Part shown: positions 1 through 6,611 of the stretch, one piece after another
How the letters are laid out: every line of letters starts with the position of its first letter
Numbering within the stretch: the stretch's first letter is position 1
Translations under genes and position numbers: made by a program
Notes under the pieces: generated by a model
What the model was told of the DNA's origin: nothing
The model's database searches: none
The model's input: the letters and a program-made list of their open reading frames with translations, nothing else
Virus record (IMG/VR): IMGVR_UViG_3300020596_000005
Span: 1-36,730 of that record
Source: a virus
DNA length: 36,730 bases
Direction: 5' to 3' (one strand)

Positions 1-778
1 TTTTAATGCTGGTCGCTATCAAGCTGACGGTGTAACAGTCCTAGCAACAACCTCCAACTCCGTCTATATAGGAGAAGGAACCAGAGGCTTTGACAACAGC
101 GACGACAACACAATTGTCATTGGTGACGGTGCAATCGGACTAGGGGCAAATACAGCAGTGTTGGGTAATAGTTCAATAACAAGGACAGTATTGCAGGGGA
201 ATGTAGGCATCGGTACTTCAACTCCATACGCCAAGCTTTCAGTCGTAGGTGAAATTGTTGGTCGAAACTTCACAGCAACATCAACAACCGCTTCAACATT
301 CCCTTATGCTTCAACAACCGCTCTAACTGTTTCTGGTTCACTATACAACTCATCCCTATCGAACGGATGTTTGAATGTAACCTCTGGTCTTATAAATTCA
401 ACTGGTTTGGCTTGTGGTAGTGGTGGTGGTGGAGCCTCGTTTGGCCCTGCGTTCACTCAAATAGCGACAACAACGTCAATAACAATCGATATGTGCAATA
501 CATCCTATGCAACATCATCAATTATTGCTCTTGGCGTGGGTACTTCAAATATAGCTGTTACTATGACGGGTTCAACATGTCTTGGGAAAGATTTGTGGGT
601 GGATGTATGGGCGCCTAGTACAGGCGTGATTGGAACAACTACATTCTCTGGAGTTTATTGGAGTGGACAAATCAATCCAGGTTCGAGTGTAGTGAATGGG
701 TTAACTGATAGGTTCCGCTTTGCTATGACAGCTTCTTCGACAACATTTATTAGCGCTAAACTTGATTCATCATACTAA
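1..778 (+). CDS. Repeat adhesin/tail-fibre-like surface protein, C-terminal part (continues from the right end of the window)
   Basis: Open from base 2 (no start inside needed) to TAA at 776-778, 258 residues. The first 93 bases equal the last 93 bases of the window and are in the same frame as the gene starting at 34221, so this is its C-terminal part; joined length would be about 1064 residues. Order: end of a YadA-head-like segment (IGEGTRGF...NTIVIGDGAIG), then a GIGTSTPYAKL module followed by Thr/Ser-rich TSTTASTF sequence, a Gly run near 423-435, and a unique C-terminal beta-type domain. This module type is known to me mainly from Parcubacteria surface proteins; that the protein is exported is inferred from the signal peptide on its 5' part. 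An internal ATG at 158 could be mistaken for the start, but the frame is open upstream. The next gene starts 1 nt after the stop. Confidence 0.85.
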   Translation, partial: FNAGRYQADGVTVLATTSNSVYIGEGTRGFDNSDDNTIVIGDGAIGLGANTAVLGNSSITRTVLQGNVGIGTSTPYAKLSVVGEIVGRNFTATSTTASTFPYASTTALTVSGSLYNSSLSNGCLNVTSGLINSTGLACGSGGGGASFGPAFTQIATTTSITIDMCNTSYATSSIIALGVGTSNIAVTMTGSTCLGKDLWVDVWAPSTGVIGTTTFSGVYWSGQINPGSSVVNGLTDRFRFAMTASSTTFISAKLDSSY

Positions 779-779
779 T

Positions 780-1112
780 ATGAAAACAATTAAAGTCCTT
801 ATTGATACAAATGTAATAGAGACAAATACTAAAGACAGTCTGGCCGTAGAGATAGAAAACATTGAGACGGTTACGGAAGGAGAGGTAGTGACGAGTTTGG
901 GTACAATCAAGGGAGACAACATAACCTTAAGTAGCAAGTATGTAGTGTATTTGGGAAATTTTAAAAATGAATTATTAGAAATTGCTGGCAAAATTGAGGC
1001 ACTAATTCAAAAGAGGTCAGAAATAGAAGCAGAAATCCTTCTTATCGAGCCAAAACTTGACCTCGCCATCTCTACCAAATTAGAAGATAGTGGTGTAATC
1101 GACAATAGATAA
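780..1112 (+). CDS. Hypothetical protein with C-terminal coiled coil
   Basis: 110 residues from ATG 780, one base after the adhesin stop; an in-frame ATG at 762 lies inside the adhesin gene and is less likely. The N-terminal half (residues about 1-60) is a Val/Thr/Ile-rich probable beta domain; residues about 62-95 are charged and heptad-like (KNELLEIAGKIEALIQ), predicting a short coiled coil. No signal peptide or membrane segment is seen and no family is recognised. Position between the adhesin and the LamG protein in a gapless run suggests a fibre-associated or chaperone-like role, which is inference only. Confidence 0.7.
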   Translation: MKTIKVLIDTNVIETNTKDSLAVEIENIETVTEGEVVTSLGTIKGDNITLSSKYVVYLGNFKNELLEIAGKIEALIQKRSEIEAEILLIEPKLDLAISTKLEDSGVIDNR

Positions 1113-1865
1113 ATGAAAATCATACTATTTATAATCATATTACTTGCAAGCAGTGGCGTTGCCTATGCCTTTGTTCCGCAGTACGGTATAAATAATGGTT
1201 TGATTAATTATTGGTCATTAGATAATCGAATGACCAGGTGGTCATCCCCTACTGCGGCAGATACCGTAGATTCAAGTGGTAATGAAAAGAACGGAGTATT
1301 AACTAACATGGCATTAAGTACAGCTCGTGTAACTGGAAAAATACAGACAGCCCTAAAATTTGACGGAACAAATGACTATGTTCTTACAACTAGCACAGGA
1401 GGGAGTAACCTTGCTGCCCTTACTATATCTGTATGGGTGAATACATCATCGGTGCAAACTAAAATGTTGATTGAGGATGGTACAGCATTTAATACGAATT
1501 CCTTTTATCTTTACTTAAACGCTGGCAAGCCAGAATTTGAGGTTTATGATGTCTCGAATGATACATTTAAAACAACAGCCAATTTGCCTCTAAATAGGTG
1601 GGTTCACGTTGTTGGAGTATGGAGGACGGGGGTAAGAGCTAATATTTTTATTGATGGTGCGCCTGCAGCGGGGGCAAGTACTGGGACTTTACAGAGCACA
1701 AACTTAATAACCGGGAATACCTTTGTAATGTTAGGCGCTCGTCCTGTAGGTAGTCCTGCAACTTCTTCAACTTTGAATTTTAACGGTTCCTTGGATGAGG
1801 TTCGTATCTTCGACCGCGCACTGTCTAATGGGGAGATAAGGGAATTATATAGACAAGGATTATGA
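1113..1865 (+). CDS. Secreted LamG-like (concanavalin A-like lectin/glucanase fold) protein
   Basis: 250 residues starting directly after the upstream TAA. Residues 1-19 form a clear Sec signal peptide (MKIILFIIILLASSGVAYA). The rest matches the LamG/Laminin_G_3 pattern: NYWSLDN near residue 33, DSSGNEKNG near 54-62, ALKFDGTNDYV near 81-91, a WVHVVGVWR strand with IFIDG, and a closing FNGSLDEVRIFDRALSNGEI block. Such domains bind glycans or proteins on surfaces and are frequent in Parcubacteria exported proteins. Together with the adhesin it forms a pair of exported surface proteins. Its last 4 bases (ATGA) overlap the next gene's start. A virion appendage is an alternative, but a signal peptide would be unusual for that. 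Confidence 0.82.
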   Translation: MKIILFIIILLASSGVAYAFVPQYGINNGLINYWSLDNRMTRWSSPTAADTVDSSGNEKNGVLTNMALSTARVTGKIQTALKFDGTNDYVLTTSTGGSNLAALTISVWVNTSSVQTKMLIEDGTAFNTNSFYLYLNAGKPEFEVYDVSNDTFKTTANLPLNRWVHVVGVWRTGVRANIFIDGAPAAGASTGTLQSTNLITGNTFVMLGARPVGSPATSSTLNFNGSLDEVRIFDRALSNGEIRELYRQGL

Positions 1866-2269
1866 TTGATCAAACCTTTTCAAAAGTAACAGCAAGGGAA
1901 CAACATGATGATATTATGGTAGCAGTTCATCGGGGTATTGTCGCCTCTAAAGCATCAGAAAGTGTCTTCATGGGGGAGTTCAAAAATACTTTGAAACAGG
2001 TTGAAGAATATCAGAAAACACAAAACGGTAGAACAGAAAAACATTCAATAGTATTAGAAGAACATTCGTTAAAACTACAAGGACTTAAAAATAGTGTTGA
2101 CGTAGCAACAACTAAAATATCGACGGCTCTATGGTCGTTTGGTATCACGTCTGGTATTATTGTTTTACTTATTGCAGTCATTTATGGTAATATGGTGAGA
2201 GACATTCAAGATACTTCTATTAATGTAAAAGAGTTAACAGCACTTGTTATTAAACAATATGAAAAATAA
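1862..2269 (+). CDS. Membrane-anchored coiled-coil protein (spanin/lysis-accessory candidate)
   Basis: 135 residues; start codon overlaps the LamG stop as ATGA. Residues about 35-85 are helical and charged (KQVEEYQKTQNGRTEKHSIVLEEH), and one strong transmembrane helix lies at about 92-114 (FGITSGIIVLLIAVIYG), followed by a short charged tail. No catalytic motif. Such single-TM coiled-coil proteins next to endolysins are common in phages, often labelled hemolysin XhlA-like or spanin-like; I do not see a diagnostic motif for either. Downstream the peptidase/lysin gene overlaps it by 11 nt, supporting a lysis-cassette role. Confidence 0.68.
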   Translation: MIDQTFSKVTAREQHDDIMVAVHRGIVASKASESVFMGEFKNTLKQVEEYQKTQNGRTEKHSIVLEEHSLKLQGLKNSVDVATTKISTALWSFGITSGIIVLLIAVIYGNMVRDIQDTSINVKELTALVIKQYEK

Positions 2270-3269
2270 TTGGTTTAAATCCTTCTTCACTTGGAATCCT
2301 CCACTTATAACAACGGGTGCTTTAATCAGCACTGATATTGCCCCTGTTGTATTTTCAGATATTGTCGGTAAAGCTAATGTAGTAAACTGGGATAAAACTA
2401 CCTTTCGTTCATTCCCTGTACTAAATCAAAAGTCATCATATATGTGTGGCGCTTTTAGTGCTAAAAAACATCTTGGTATAGGTTATGCGCAGAAGTATGG
2501 TAAATATATAGATTTTTCAGAAGAAGATGTTTATCAACGAAGACGAAATTTTGGTGAACAAGGGATGTATTTTACAGATATAACTAAAATAATGACAGAG
2601 GGTGTGACGTTAAAGATTTTAACCGATGTTAATATAAAAAGAGATTCTGATGCAGATGATTATGTGATAGCTCTTTGGAAACGTGATGTCGGCAAAGTAT
2701 TTGCTATTAGTCAACCTGTTTACATTCCGACAGGTGCTTTTGAAACAATAGCATCTGTGATACAAACTACAGGCAAATCAGTAATTGGACTAATGTATTT
2801 TACTTATGATGAATGGGCAACAGAATATCCAAAAGTAGTAAAATCTATGGATTATGATAATCCTTCTGCGTTTCATCACTTCATTAACTTCGTGGACTAT
2901 GTAACCATAAACGGTATTAAGTATTTAGTAGTTGAAGACTCTGCTCACTTTGGTGGTATTTCAGTACGCTTTGTTAGTAAACATTTTCTAGAGGCTAGAA
3001 ATATCCCTACACCTATGGCAAACGCTTATCTTATGAATTTCAAATTTGAGAAGACAGAGATAGCTAGTAAACATTTTACAGGTTCTATAATTTCATTACA
3101 GGAATGCCTACAAGCCTTGGGGTACTTTCCAACAAACGTGTCTAAGGCAGAGAATATTGGGCCAACAACTAAAAAAGCATTAGAGAAGCTCCAAAATGCT
3201 TATAGTTTACCTGTAACAATGAAGTTGGATGATGCAACACGGTCACTCGTGACGAGACTGTTCCCGTAG
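2259..3269 (+). CDS. Papain-like cysteine peptidase with C-terminal peptidoglycan-binding domain (candidate endolysin)
   Basis: 336 residues from ATG 2259; an in-frame ATG at 2244 would overlap the upstream gene more. Papain-like landmarks are visible: Gln57 exactly six residues before Cys63 in LNQKSSYMCGAFSA (papain has Gln19/Cys25), a His pair at 206-207 in SAFHHFINFVDYV, and Asp227 in VVEDSAHFGG where papain has the NSWG Asn. The last about 50 residues (SIISLQECLQALGYFP...GPTTKKALEKLQ) fit a PG_binding_1 domain. A cell-wall peptide hydrolase for lysis is the likely role, in line with the upstream TM protein and downstream holin candidate. No signal peptide is apparent, so it would need a holin. 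A structural or maturation peptidase is the alternative. Confidence 0.75.
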   Translation: MKNNWFKSFFTWNPPLITTGALISTDIAPVVFSDIVGKANVVNWDKTTFRSFPVLNQKSSYMCGAFSAKKHLGIGYAQKYGKYIDFSEEDVYQRRRNFGEQGMYFTDITKIMTEGVTLKILTDVNIKRDSDADDYVIALWKRDVGKVFAISQPVYIPTGAFETIASVIQTTGKSVIGLMYFTYDEWATEYPKVVKSMDYDNPSAFHHFINFVDYVTINGIKYLVVEDSAHFGGISVRFVSKHFLEARNIPTPMANAYLMNFKFEKTEIASKHFTGSIISLQECLQALGYFPTNVSKAENIGPTTKKALEKLQNAYSLPVTMKLDDATRSLVTRLFP

Positions 3270-3281
3270 TTCGAAGGCAGA

Positions 3282-3360
3282 TGTCGGAGGTATAAGCCAA
3301 TCGTTTTTATAAAAAAAGCTTCACAACCTCCGACACCTCCCCTTGAACAAACGATAGGGG
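3282..3360 (+). other. Pseudoknot-capable inverted repeats downstream of the lysin
   Basis: Perfect 10-bp arms TGTCGGAGGT (3282-3291) and ACCTCCGACA (3326-3335) close a 34-nt loop. Inside that loop ATCGTTT (3300-3306) is complementary to AAACGAT (3349-3355) beyond the second arm, giving an H-type pseudoknot topology. A small CCCCT/AGGGG hairpin (3339-3343/3356-3360) would compete with it. There is no long U-run, so a simple intrinsic terminator is less likely. Function unknown. Confidence 0.45.
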
Positions 3361-3387
3361 TAGTTTGGACTTTTACAAATCAATACA

Positions 3388-3576
3388 ATGAAATACCGTC
3401 ATGGTGTTAGGTGTTTCCGTTCACGTTGTCAACTTCGTATTAGCTTGCTCAAAGCTATTCCGAGTAATGGTGAGTACTTCTGCTCACGCCACTGTTTAAC
3501 ACAATGGGAGCGTGAGTGCGAAAGACTTATTATTTTTGCCCCACGTTGCAAGTTGGTTAACAATATCAGTGATTAG
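3388..3576 (+). CDS. Small zinc-finger-like protein
   Basis: 62 residues, Arg/Cys-rich. Cys9 and Cys14, then Cys32 and Cys36 (FCSRHC) form a plausible treble-clef/zinc-ribbon binding site similar to the MYM/FCS type. It lies 118 bases after the lysin gene and ends 4 bases before the HNH gene. It may act with the HNH protein as a DNA-binding partner, but this is inference. It has no recognised family; the coding call rests on the clean Cys pattern and its place in a compact gene run. Confidence 0.5.
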   Translation: MKYRHGVRCFRSRCQLRISLLKAIPSNGEYFCSRHCLTQWERECERLIIFAPRCKLVNNISD

Positions 3577-3580
3577 ACTT

Positions 3581-3820
3581 ATGAAAGTCACAAAATGTCC
3601 AAAGTGCGGAAGAAGATTTGATAGTCTTGCTCAAAAAACAAGACATCACATCAAACCTAAATCACTCTTCCCGGGAAGTTATGAGATTATCTACATCTGT
3701 AGAGACTGTCATAATGATCTACATCAGATCATACCCGTAAGGGAGAGAATGGAAGAAAGTTACTATTATTCAATAATCAATAAGTTTGTAGGTTACAATC
3801 TTGTTAATTATCATAGATAG
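3581..3820 (+). CDS. Small HNH endonuclease
   Basis: 79 residues from ATG 3581; the longer frame from 3512 overlaps the upstream zinc protein and is not preferred. A zinc-ribbon CPKCG (Cys6, Cys9) pairs with CRDCH (Cys40, Cys43); the HNH core is His22-His23 in TRHHIKPKS, then CHNDLH with His44, Asn45 and His48. This is the compact HNH type common in phages as free-standing nucleases, either homing or acting near packaging. Here it is away from the terminase, between the lysin and the holin candidate. A terminator follows immediately. Confidence 0.72.
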   Translation: MKVTKCPKCGRRFDSLAQKTRHHIKPKSLFPGSYEIIYICRDCHNDLHQIIPVRERMEESYYYSIINKFVGYNLVNYHR

Positions 3821-3825
3821 TCAAC

Positions 3826-3850
3826 AAGGGCTTTTAATAAAGCCCTTTTT
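3826..3850 (+). terminator. Intrinsic terminator after the HNH gene
   Basis: Perfect 9-bp stem AAGGGCTTT/AAAGCCCTT (3826-3834/3839-3847) with a TAAT loop, running into a T-tract to 3850. It ends the lysin-HNH transcription unit just before the holin promoter. Confidence 0.8.
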
Positions 3851-3852
3851 CA

Positions 3853-3861
3853 TGCTATAAT
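3853..3861 (+). promoter_or_regulatory. Extended -10 promoter for the holin-like gene
   Basis: TGCTATAAT (extended -10, TGn plus consensus TATAAT at 3856-3861) lies directly after the terminator and about 30 nt before the ATG at 3892. No good -35 box is visible, as is usual for extended -10 promoters. The downstream leader is AT-rich (TTAATTAA) with no Shine-Dalgarno sequence. Confidence 0.6.
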
Positions 3862-3891
3862 GTAATCAGTTTATTAAATTAATTAATCTTT

Positions 3892-4176
3892 ATGAAGAAT
3901 CTTATTACATTCTTTACACAGTCAAGTGAAGACCCAGCAAAGACAAGTGCAACTTTAACAGGAATATTAATCGCATTAGCTTCTTATATACAGCAAGCAG
4001 GAGAGTTCATGCCAGTTATCAGTGCTTTCTATGAATCACCATTAGGAAAAGACCTAAGTCCTATCCTAACAGCAATAGGTATGATATTTGGAGGAATTTG
4101 GTTTTTGTTTGGTATCTTTAGAAAGTTGACTAACAAAGTTGAAGAAAAAGTACTAGATAACTATACTACTAGATAA
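3892..4176 (+). CDS. Holin-like two-TM protein
   Basis: 94 residues with a hydrophobic helix at about 21-40 (ATLTGILIALASYIQQ), a second at about 56-78 (LSPILTAIGMIFGGIWFLFGIF), and a charged C-terminal tail (RKLTNKVEEKV). Size, two-helix topology and charged tail fit class II-like phage holins. It has its own promoter and is the last gene of the plus block before the convergent terminator. The 3' end contains near-tandem CTAGATAACTATA repeats, so the exact C-terminus may be variable. No family assigned by sequence identity. Confidence 0.65.
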   Translation: MKNLITFFTQSSEDPAKTSATLTGILIALASYIQQAGEFMPVISAFYESPLGKDLSPILTAIGMIFGGIWFLFGIFRKLTNKVEEKVLDNYTTR

Positions 4177-4192
4177 CTATAGTACTCTTTAC

Positions 4193-4220
4193 TAGTATAG
4201 TAGTATAGTAGTATAGTAGT
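4193..4220. repeat. Tandem TAGTATAG repeat
   Basis: Three perfect 8-bp units TAGTATAG (4193-4200, 4201-4208, 4209-4216) plus a partial fourth, between the holin stop and the terminator. Low-complexity repeat likely to vary in copy number. Confidence 0.8.
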
Positions 4221-4225
4221 AAAAG

Positions 4226-4257
4226 AAATACCGCCTATATCACTTTAGGCGGTATTT
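4226..4257. terminator. Bidirectional terminator between the convergent gene blocks
   Basis: Perfect 11-bp stem AAATACCGCCT/AGGCGGTATTT (4226-4236/4247-4257) with a 10-nt loop. A T-rich run follows on the plus strand. On the minus strand the hairpin would end the early operon, with T-rich sequence after it too. The right arm lies in the 38-bp direct repeat that bounds the methyltransferase cassette. Confidence 0.8.
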
Positions 4258-4281
4258 TAATTGAATTTTGTTTTGACGCCC
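4244..4281. repeat. 38-bp direct repeat, left copy, flanking the methyltransferase cassette
   Basis: Identical to 5233-5270 over 38 bases (TTTAGGCGG... to ...GACGCCC). Read on the minus strand this copy continues the frame of the gene at 5184-5444 and would end it with a TGA at 4240-4242, showing the likely ancestral 3' end of that gene. Confidence 0.92.
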
Positions 4282-4295
4282 CTCCGATGATAGGA

Positions 4296-5180
4296 CTAGG
4301 TGTAGTTGCGAATGATAAGCTCGCTTTCTTTTCCTCGCCCAGCGGATTTACATGAGATGGTTCGGGAGGCATCGACATTCTCTATAGTGTAGCCCCTATA
4401 TAGGTTTCTTACAAAAGGTGTATCCGAGTTAGAAAGCATGAAGTAGCCGCCAGCTTTGTCTATTTTCCTGCAAAACTCCGCAAGCTTTGTATGCCCATCG
4501 TCCCCGAAGCCGCCTGAAGCGTAGCCCTCATAGGTTTCGTGATACGGAGGATCGAGGTAGTAGAAGTCGTCCTTATATATTTTCGCGTGGCCAAAGCTCT
4601 GTTGCGATATACCCGCTCCTTTCAGTGCCTCCGAGCAAGCGTGGAGGTTGCTTTCGTCAACGATGAGGGGGTTCTTGTAGTCGCCCATAGGAACATTGAA
4701 GCCGCCTGCTTTGTTCACACGGTACAGTCCATTGAAACAGGTTTTGTTGATGTAGATAAAGAGCGCGGCGAGCTTTGCAGGGTCTTTCTCGCGCATGAGA
4801 CGAGTACGCGCTTTTAGGTAGTGTTCCTTGTCGTGCTTACTTGCGTGGGCTTTCAGGTACTTAATCACTTCTTCTACATTGTCGCGCACGGCTGTGAAGG
4901 TAATAACGAGATAGAAGTTGATGTCGTACAGGTACGCTTCCTTTGGCTTGAGTGCAAAAAAGAGCGCACCGCCCCCCATGAACGGCTCGTGATATGCGTC
5001 ATACACTGCGGGTACGCGCCTTAATAGTTCAGGCATAATAGAGCGTTTGCCGCCTACCCACTTGAGGAATGGACGGGCTACCACTTGCTTTACAAGCGGC
5101 TTATTCTCATCCGCTATAACGCCTAAAACGTCAGCGAAGAAGTGGGGGAGCGGATCGTGGAAGTCAGGGTTTCGTCCCAT
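4296..5180 (-). CDS. DNA adenine N6-methyltransferase, D12/Dam type
   Basis: 294 residues. Motif X PFLKWVGGK at 37-45, AdoMet-binding motif I HEPFMGGGALFF at 64-75, CFNGLYRVNKAGGFNVP typical of the Dam/DpnM group near 148-163, and catalytic DPPY at 210-213. The family methylates adenine, mostly in GATC; the specificity here is inferred. In a phage it would protect DNA from host restriction. It is the last gene on the minus strand and sits between two 38-bp direct repeats; its GC content is clearly higher (near 50% by eye) than the roughly 35% neighbours, with many GCG/CGC codons, so it looks like a recent acquisition. No matching restriction enzyme gene is next to it, so it is an orphan enzyme. 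Confidence 0.93.
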   Translation of the reverse strand: MGRNPDFHDPLPHFFADVLGVIADENKPLVKQVVARPFLKWVGGKRSIMPELLRRVPAVYDAYHEPFMGGGALFFALKPKEAYLYDINFYLVITFTAVRDNVEEVIKYLKAHASKHDKEHYLKARTRLMREKDPAKLAALFIYINKTCFNGLYRVNKAGGFNVPMGDYKNPLIVDESNLHACSEALKGAGISQQSFGHAKIYKDDFYYLDPPYHETYEGYASGGFGDDGHTKLAEFCRKIDKAGGYFMLSNSDTPFVRNLYRGYTIENVDASRTISCKSAGRGKESELIIRNYT

Positions 5181-5183
5181 ACA

Positions 5184-5444
5184 TTAAGCGGTTAGTGTCT
5201 TATAAGGAAGCGTAGCATGTGCGCTTGCACGTTTTAGGCGGTATTTTAATTGAATTTTGTTTTGACGCCCATATAAGACCTTGTAGTCTTCTTTAATCCC
5301 ATTATCAGACGGGATTATGACAGGCTTATAATTGTTTTTGTAAGCCATGATCACGAACAAATCTTCTCCAACATCTATTACGTCAAGAGAGTCTCTACCA
5401 CCTCTTGAATCAAGCCAAGCTTTTTGAATTTTAGTTATTTTCAT
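5184..5444 (-). CDS. Hypothetical protein with a C-terminus altered by cassette insertion
   Basis: 86 residues from ATG 5444; an in-frame ATG at 5465 would add seven residues and lengthen the overlap with the upstream gene. The body (MKITKIQKAWLDSRGG, then a beta-like VIDVGEDLFVIMAYKNN) is not a family I recognise. The C-terminal GRQNKIQLKYRL is encoded by the right 38-bp repeat; after it the frame enters cassette sequence and gains KRASAHATLPYKTLTA. At the left repeat copy the same frame would end as ...QLKYRLK and TGA. So the present tail is most likely an insertion product of about 16 foreign residues. Confidence 0.65.
   Translation of the reverse strand: MKITKIQKAWLDSRGGRDSLDVIDVGEDLFVIMAYKNNYKPVIIPSDNGIKEDYKVLYGRQNKIQLKYRLKRASAHATLPYKTLTA
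5233..5270. repeat. 38-bp direct repeat, right copy, flanking the methyltransferase cassette
   Basis: Identical to 4244-4281, 989 bp away. This copy carries only the right arm of the terminator hairpin, so it cannot form the terminator. It lies inside the 3' end of the preceding minus-strand gene. Confidence 0.92.
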
Positions 5445-5856
5445 AAATTTGTTTTCTTCTTTCATTTTCTGCTTGCTCTCTATCCTCTACTCTAGCGAGG
5501 TAAGAAGCAGACTTAATTGATAATTCTATTGCTCTATTTGAATAAGCAGCTTTTACAAGTTTAATATTCCATGCAGCTGCCATTGCCGCCTCTTTAGCAC
5601 ACTCTCCTGCATACTCCGCCGCTTTGGCTTCAGGAGACCACTCTAGCTGCCATTTTGTTTTTCCTTTAATATCGCAAGGTGAGAGTTTAATCGCAGCAAA
5701 CCTTGCTTCCCTTCTACTTTGCTCTGTCTTGAAAAGATAACAATTCTTGGCAGCCTCTATCACCCTGTGGGGGGTCTTATTTAGTGGATAAAATCTCTCA
5801 AACGAGGGGAGGCAGAGTAGAGCGGCGCGTATTGCTAGTTCAACAGAGTTGTTCAT
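5431..5856 (-). CDS. Hypothetical Ala-rich helical protein
   Basis: 141 residues, rich in Ala, Glu, Lys and Arg, almost certainly all helical (EAKAAEYAGECAKEAAMAAAW near 75-95), with Cys at 14, 39 and 61. No membrane segment or catalytic motif and no recognised family; helical bundle proteins of this composition are frequent among early phage genes. Its ATG overlaps the stop of the upstream small TM gene, and its 3' end overlaps the next gene, so it is inside a translationally coupled operon. Confidence 0.65.
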   Translation of the reverse strand: MNNSVELAIRAALLCLPSFERFYPLNKTPHRVIEAAKNCYLFKTEQSRREARFAAIKLSPCDIKGKTKWQLEWSPEAKAAEYAGECAKEAAMAAAWNIKLVKAAYSNRAIELSIKSASYLARVEDREQAENERRKQIYENN

Positions 5857-5972
5857 ATTATTCTAAAAATACTATAAATAAATATCCCTAGTGTTATTAT
5901 GGTGAGCAGTATTGAACCAAGCACATAACCTAATTCATTATTGGACCCGAACATTTCAAAATCTTCTTTCAT
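5853..5972 (-). CDS. Small single-TM protein (39 aa)
   Basis: ATG at 5972 to TGA at 5853-5855, reading MKEDFEMFGSNNELG, then a hydrophobic helix (residues about 16-38, VLGSILLTIITLGIFIYSIF). Its start overlaps the stop of the upstream gene (start 5972, upstream stop 5976-5978 is 3 bases away) and its TGA overlaps the next ATG. The tight packing on both sides and clean amphipathic/TM pattern support a real gene. Function unknown. Confidence 0.6.
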   Translation of the reverse strand: MKEDFEMFGSNNELGYVLGSILLTIITLGIFIYSIFRII

Positions 5973-5975
5973 ATA

Positions 5976-6149
5976 TTATAATTGCATTAGTGATCTCACT
6001 TCATCTCTTGCAAGAGCTAATCTCTTTTGAAGAGCTTGTTTTTTCAAATTAAAGTTTTCTAAATCTTTATCAAGGGCAACCATTTCGCATAGAACTAATT
6101 TCAATTCATCTACAGCAGAAACAATCTCTTTGGTGGATGTTTTAGGCAT
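5976..6149 (-). CDS. Small coiled-coil protein (57 aa)
   Basis: ATG 6149 to TAA 5976-5978, 57 residues: MPKTSTKEIVSAVDELK followed by a heptad-like helix (LDKDLENFNLKKQALQKRLALARDEV). No Cys pair or membrane segment. The leader is TTAATTAA-rich with no Shine-Dalgarno sequence, as for its neighbours. Unknown function; possibly a regulator or an oligomeric accessory protein. Confidence 0.6.
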   Translation of the reverse strand: MPKTSTKEIVSAVDELKLVLCEMVALDKDLENFNLKKQALQKRLALARDEVRSLMQL

Positions 6150-6152
6150 ATA

Positions 6153-6440
6153 TTAATTAATTAACTTATATCTTTTACCGTCAATAATTTTAATTTCATC
6201 TTCTTGTGCATCTATTTCTTCACATTTAGCTAGGTAGGTTTTGTATGCTGGGTCTCTTATAGCTTCGTAGGCTTTGAGTGTTGGGGCTATTATAGCTTCG
6301 TAGACTTTGTATGCTGGGTCTCTTATAGCTTCGTAGGCTTTGAGTGTTGGGTCTATTATAGCTTCGTAGACTTTGAATGCTGGTGCTATTATAGCTACGT
6401 AGTCTTCGTATGCTTCATTTTTTTGTTCTTGTTTAGTCAT
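6153..6440 (-). CDS. 11-residue-repeat protein, paralogue A (five repeats)
   Basis: 95 residues. After the common head MTKQEQKNEAYEDYVAII come five 11-residue units of the form (D/A)P(A/T)xK(V/A)YEAI(I/R), visible as 33-bp tandem repeats in the DNA, then the common tail YLAKCEEIDAQEDEIK and IIDGKRYKLIN. The 11-residue period with one Pro per unit suggests short helices stacked regularly (hendecad-like). Two shorter paralogues lie directly upstream in the same orientation with the same head and tail. I know similar IRDPAYKAYEAI repeats from uncharacterised phage proteins; the function is unknown. Confidence 0.75.
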   Translation of the reverse strand: MTKQEQKNEAYEDYVAIIAPAFKVYEAIIDPTLKAYEAIRDPAYKVYEAIIAPTLKAYEAIRDPAYKTYLAKCEEIDAQEDEIKIIDGKRYKLIN

Positions 6441-6457
6441 GTTATTTATTAATTAAC

Positions 6458-6607
6458 TTATTTAATCTCTTGTGCATCTATTTCTTTACATTTAGCTAGG
6501 TAAGCTTTGTATGCTTGGTCTATCATATCTTCGTGGGCTTTGAATGCTTGGTCTATTATAGCTACGTAGTCTTCGTATGCTTCATCTTTTTGTTCTTGTT
6601 TAGTCAT
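6458..6607 (-). CDS. 11-residue-repeat protein, paralogue B (two repeats)
   Basis: 49 residues from ATG 6607 to TAA 6458-6460. Head MTKQEQKDEAYEDYVAII, two units beginning DQAFK and DQAYK (Gln replaces the repeat Pro), then YLAKCKEIDAQEIK. It ends early compared with A and C, lacking the IIDGKRYKLIN tail, so it may be a decaying copy, although the frame is intact. Upstream and downstream spacers share the AT-rich TTAATTAACTTA sequence. Confidence 0.65.
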   Translation of the reverse strand: MTKQEQKDEAYEDYVAIIDQAFKAHEDMIDQAYKAYLAKCKEIDAQEIK

Positions 6608-6611
6608 GTTT

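Noticed and set aside
4539-5024. Plus-strand frames opposite the methyltransferase
   Set aside because: Shadows of a GC-richer gene; the minus frame has all methyltransferase motifs.
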